Positions 59,478 through 64,000 of a stretch of DNA of 64,000 bases are shown here, piece after piece (within the stretch, counting starts at the first letter, position 1; each line of letters opens with the position of its first letter). A model generated the notes under the pieces. It saw only the letters and a program-made list of their open reading frames with translations, had not been told where the DNA came from and ran no database searches. The DNA is from Chrysoperla carnea (lineage: Eukaryota > Arthropoda > Insecta > Neuroptera > Chrysopidae), in the NCBI RefSeq assembly GCF_905475395.1, contig NC_058337.1, positions 114,694,368 to 114,758,367 of the forward strand, given 5' to 3'. Made by a program: the position numbers and the translations under genes.

Positions 59478-61306
59478 CTGTAAACACAAAGAAAAAACAA
59501 AAATTTACTAACAATTATTAATTTGGAGGTTAGGTTAGGTTATATTGGCTGTTCACGAAGGACACACTTAGGCTATAGAGCCCATTGTGATACCAGATAT
59601 GTGTTTTACCACCTTTCCTCAACTTCAGAGGCTGAGTTCACCTCCTTTATACCATGCACTACACCAGCCCGTCGCAACAAAAATTAATTAAATTAATAGT
59701 TGTGATGGGCTGGTGCATGGTATATGCATGAAAGAGAAGTAGGGCGCGGTAGCGGGAATCGAACCCGCTACCCTGAGCATACCGCGGGCGGAATTGGTAA
59801 CGCCTCAACCAACTGAGCTACCAGAGCGACTATTAACTTGAAAAAAAACCTAAAATTTATTTTTAAAATATTGTTTTTGCAATAGAAAATTTTGAAATTT
59901 GTTTCTTACTATTGGGGCAAAGTCCAAAGTTTCACCAAATAAAATCAATCGCCTTTTTTCGTAGCCAAATAATAAGTATAATTTTTGCTGATTTTTTAAG
60001 TAAATTCTTAAGAAATTTTGCTTAAAAATTTTTGAGGTGGACCACTAATTACCGGTTTTATGGGTTGTAGACATTCAAAAAAAATTCGTTGGCTAATTAA
60101 GCTTAATTAAATTTTGTTAAGCTTCTTCCAAATATAGTTCCGCCCTGAATTCATCTAAATTAGATGCTCAATAAGTTTCGAGATCTCAAATTAGACATAA
60201 AATCAAAATTTAATAAAAAAAATGATTCAGTAAATTTAGAAAACATTCCTTCCCATAAATTTAATTTGTTAAAAATTGTGCAGATTGTAAGAATTATAAA
60301 AAAAATTACGAGCCGGTCCGGTTTTTTCATTATCCTAAAAAACTACACTTGAGGAAAACCGAAAATTACTTTCAATTTTGAAGCGCCTCTTTTGTCACTA
60401 ATTTCAAACTATTGCACCAAATCACTTATTCGCGACACATTATTTTAATAAAAACAAAATTTAATAAATTTTAGAACGAAACTTTCAATTTCAGAAGTAA
60501 TCTTCGAATTAAGATGAATTTCCACAATCAGGTCATTAGCAATCATGAATTGCAATAAAATTGTCGAGTACAGATGGAATCAAATTCAAGGTACCTAGTT
60601 TAGAAAATTTTTATACACATATGGACAAATGCCAAACAAAAATTGACAGTTCTACTGATGCATGAAAAATTTTTGTAAAATTTTTTGATTAAAAAGCGTT
60701 AAAAAATTTTAATTAAAACCAAAAATGATTAGTCAAGAATTTTTAAAAGACTAGATATTAATCTTATCTCTTAAAACAGATAAATAACCTTGAAAATTTG
60801 CTTTGAAATCATTCACTCTTAACAATTTTGCTATTAGTAAAATTTTCCAAACAAATTTTCACGAAAAAACAATAATAAATTTTATCAAGAAAAACACATA
60901 ATTCGAAATAAAACTTTACAAGTAATAAAAATCAGAAAAAACGTGCTCTCAACTTTCAAGACAAAAACTTGGATGATTTTTGATGAGTAACCGGAAAATG
61001 GAACTTAGAAAATTTTTGAAATATACATACAAGTTTAATAAATAGCTCAACAAAAAAAATCGCACAAAATTTACTCACACAATATTTGTAAAATAGGAAT
61101 AAAAAATTGAGCATGAAGCACGCCATGTTGGCAAGTACCAAATTCTCATGCAAAGCCGATTTAACTTTAATTTGAACTTACTGATTCAATTGAAATAAAA
61201 TTGATAAAATAAACTGAGTAGATAATTTTTAGTTTAACTTTTGCAAACTTTTAACATAAAATTACACAAAAACATAAAAAATTTATTAGAAAAAATTTGT
61301 ACTCAC
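59478..61306 (-). other. eIF4A intron 1 (1.8 kb)
   Basis: The intron runs from the GTGAGT donor at 61306 to the TGTTTACAG acceptor at 59478. It contains a full SINE at 59526-59830 close to the acceptor and otherwise AT-rich sequence. The frames 60164-60352 and 60956-61153 are not coding. Confidence 0.9.
59526..59830 (-). mobile_element. tRNA-derived SINE, copy 2, full length with 10-bp target duplication
   Basis: Read on the minus strand: a tRNA-like head with A box (TAGCTCAGTTGGTTGAGGC) and B box (GGGTTCGATTCCC), then a long palindrome whose arms contain TACCATGCACCAGCCCATCA and TGACGGGCTGGTGT-type sequence around an AATT-rich loop, then a body ending in GTGTGTCCTTCGTGAACAGC and a (CCTAA)3 tail. 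It is flanked by TATTAATTTG (59516-59525) and TATTAACTTG (59831-59840), a 9/10 match. Mobilisation would depend on a LINE partner not seen here. Confidence 0.93.
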
Positions 61307-61329
61307 CTTCTATCGTTTGTATACGACAT
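61307..61329 (-). CDS. eIF4A: eIF4A, coding exon 1 (start)
   Basis: The minus strand reads ATG TCG TAT ACA AAC GAT AGA AG and then a GTGAGT donor. Spliced to exon 2 this gives [17 protein letters not shown], which resembles the MSY..(D/E)RR-EDW start of other insect eIF4A proteins. Only 7 full codons lie in this exon. An in-frame Met in the open frame of exon 2 at 59500 lies within the intron and is not the start. Confidence 0.92.
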
Positions 61330-61400
61330 GATTCTACTTGCAAAGCTAAACAGAAAAGGATGTATGATTTGTGGTAGTGGCCTTATATTACTACGCCGAT
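61330..61400 (-). promoter_or_regulatory. eIF4A 5' UTR and probable start region
   Basis: Upstream of the ATG the minus strand carries a pyrimidine run, CCTTTTCTGTTT, about 30 bp before the start codon. Messages of the translation machinery often begin with such a 5' terminal oligopyrimidine tract, so this may mark the transcription start. It is inference from sequence only. Confidence 0.35.
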
Positions 61401-64000
61401 GACAAAAATTTTGAAATGAGTGTTAATTTTTTAGATTTAGACACTTAACGGCACAAAGTAATTGGAAAAATTATTGACAGATCTAAAACAAATGATGAAT
61501 TTATCAGTAAATTATCTTTGTTTTTTCGTAACACGTTTTTAATCACAAATTTATATGGAACTATATGTTATCGCTTGAATATGTCTTGTATGAGTGGTTT
61601 GTGTGGGTCTCCACAGGAAATGTTGCTCTTAAAACTGTACGAATTCAATTTGTGAAGCGGTTCATTTGAAATACCTTTCACAAGAAAATATTATTTTGTT
61701 TTTTTGTTAATTTTTGGGTGTTTTTTTTCTTTATTCTTCAAAAATATATAAATTCTTTGACACTTATATTAATTAATTTTGACGACATTTTGATATCCTT
61801 TTATAACATAAATATAAACACACAAAAAAAATAAATAAATATTTATAACCCAAAATGTATTTTATCAAATAACAATCCGCTTAGGAAACGCTTGATTAAT
61901 TAATAATAATTTGATTTTTTGCATCTCATCAGCCATATTTAGAAAAACAAATGAAAAATATAAAGAAAAATTATGTTATTTTCAATAGAACATTATAAAT
62001 TTGGCGGTAAATTTAGAAACTACTTTTTTGCCGAGAAAATAAAAGCATTTCCAATGAGTAAAACTTGAAGGAGTTACCAAAACTTCACATTTTGTAATTA
62101 TTAATTTAATTACGGATTGAGTTTTTCACCTTGTGTGAAATTTTCCAACGGCTCTATTGGAAACATGCAATCAAAACTTTTGCTGATTGTATTTCATAAT
62201 TTATAAAATTAGAAAATAAAATACTTTTCTCTAAATATTATTGTCTCACATACACGGATAAAGTACGAATATTGTGCCAAATATTATAAATGACTGAGTA
62301 ATATCAAATTATTGATTTATCGATTTAAACTTACAAGTACCTTCCATACTTACAGGTTAACGACCTTGATTATCTATTCGATTATAATCAAAATTCAAAA
62401 TTCTTCGATGATTAAGAACTATTATTCAAATCAGTGTAGCAGTTAATGGGATGTTTCGTTTGATTTTAAAATTTTAAAGACAATATTCATTTATGAAATT
62501 AATGAATTTTTGTAAAAAAAAACTTTTATTGTGTACGTATTACAATTTTTTTTTAAATATCCGCCAAATTGTCTACTAGTGTTTATTCTACGGAATTATT
62601 CCATCAGCCCATCGAAAATTACGTATAATAAATGATTTGCCTTTCTAGTTTTCAGGATACATACACAAATAGAATATTGCACCCTGTATAGCTTGTATAG
62701 AGAATGCGCGGGAAAATACCCTATGTTGAAATCTATCAGCCAGTAAGTAATTAAAAATTTTGCAATAAAATTAAAAGTATGTCAATATAGTCAATTTAAT
62801 TAAAAGTGAATGTTTTTATCAAATTTATAATATTAAAATTGTTTGAAAATAATTAGTTTAAAAAAATTAGTCTGTAACCAATCGTCAAAAATAATTGAAA
62901 AATGAATGTGTTCTAAGCCTCAACGGGCGGGTATATATGGCATTTTCACGTCTGACTTTTTGTTATTGACTATCGAAAAATTGCGCTGTAAATATATATT
63001 GAAAACCGTTATTTATCCGAAAAGTTCAATTCAGTTCGATCAGCGCTGTGACCATCATTTTTCTTTCAATTATTTCATTATCATGTTGGACTTGGAATTT
63101 TATGTCTGTATCTCCAAGTCTGAAAGAGAAAAGATGTATATTCAATAACAGACTTTTTGCATTAACTTTGTAATTAAAAATATTTATTTTTTTAACAATA
63201 TAAATACATATTTTTGGAAGACATTTATTTTTGTAAATAAGAATCTTTAAAAGCATGAAAAATAATCTTAACATAAAAATAGAAAATATTTACAACAGAA
63301 CAAAGTTTTTATTAAAATATAGGGATGATTTTAAATATATGTTAAAATTTTTGAATGATTTTCATCTTAAAACTCTTGCAAACCTCGGCTCAAAATAAAA
63401 AAGCGCCAGAATATTTAATAAAAAACAAAATTCTAAATATTTCGTAAAAGGAATATCCATCATTACTTGGTTAATCTTTAACGAAAAACTAATGATATTT
63501 TAAATGAGGGGGTAATTTATTTTTAAATATCCTGTCGTTTTTACTAAATTTTATGATGAAAATTAATCTAAATTTAAAATTTTCGCTCTTATTTGACACA
63601 TATGAGATCACGTATATTTAGCTTCAAAAAAATTTATGAAGCCTAATCAATTCCTAAAGAAACATCATTCTTTAGTAACAAAATAAACCTGTCCTTGAAC
63701 ATTTGAAACCCGTTAACTTCGAAATTCCACGAGTTTAATTACTGATGCTACCAAAGCTTTGAGCTGGATTCGTAATTTGGTAGCTTTAAGTTCTCTGTTA
63801 GTTAAATTTCTGTGTGACTACGTAATCGATTAAAAAAAGAGTCGAGTTACTTTATTTTAATTGTTTTAAATCTTCTCTCTCTCTTATCACCAAACCGAAT
63901 TTATTTCTCAAAAGAAATTAAAATAAGCCCAATTACATTTAGAATAAATTTCTTATAAATAGGATTTAGAATAAGTTTCTGAATTCTAAATGGGCAAAAT
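61401..64000. other. Upstream of eIF4A, no gene seen
   Basis: This AT-rich sequence has only short chance frames (62906-63148, 63026-63274). I found no inverted-repeat element with two matching ends here. Confidence 0.6.

Noticed and set aside
59738-59830. Apparent tRNA gene on the minus strand
   Set aside because: Promoter boxes are good, but it is the head of a SINE with a matching second copy and target-site duplication, not a free tRNA gene.

Overview
The window is nuclear DNA from an animal, very probably an insect. It is strongly AT-rich, split by introns with GT..AG boundaries, and packed with short transposon-like elements. Two genes are recognisable with confidence and both encode insect-type proteins: profilin and eIF4A. 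Two copies of a tRNA-derived SINE end in CCTAA pentamers, the complement of the TTAGG telomere unit used by many non-dipteran insects, which weakly argues against a fly. I see no rRNA, no intact tRNA gene, no CRISPR array, no operon and no bacterial-type mobile element.

Layout. 1-20378 carries the 3' end of a plus-strand gene I cannot name. A 69-nt internal coding exon (6633-6701) joins in frame to a short terminal exon (20302-20378) that ends in a lysine-rich, aromatic tail. 20379-31450 is the tail-to-tail region between this gene and profilin and holds no gene I can support. Profilin is on the minus strand from 50367 down to 31564: three coding exons, 126 aa, with an 18.3-kb first coding intron (31913-50256) full of repeats. 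eIF4A follows on the same strand (61329 down to 55210): three coding exons, 421 aa, all DEAD-box motifs intact. 61400-64000 lies upstream of eIF4A and shows no gene.

The genes do not form an evident pathway. Profilin (actin dynamics) and eIF4A (translation initiation) are both housekeeping genes in tandem on the minus strand.

Most of the readable structure outside exons is repetitive. I could pair by eye about a dozen inverted-repeat elements of roughly 110-580 bp, a SINE family, a ~520-bp interspersed family present three times, and several local tandem duplications. The most useful novel observations are the SINE (tRNA head, internal palindrome, telomere-like tail) lodged 38 bp from a splice acceptor of eIF4A, several terminal-inverted-repeat families with convincing target-site duplications, and a possible alternative last exon of the unnamed gene. 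All boundaries were read by eye, without alignment or database search.
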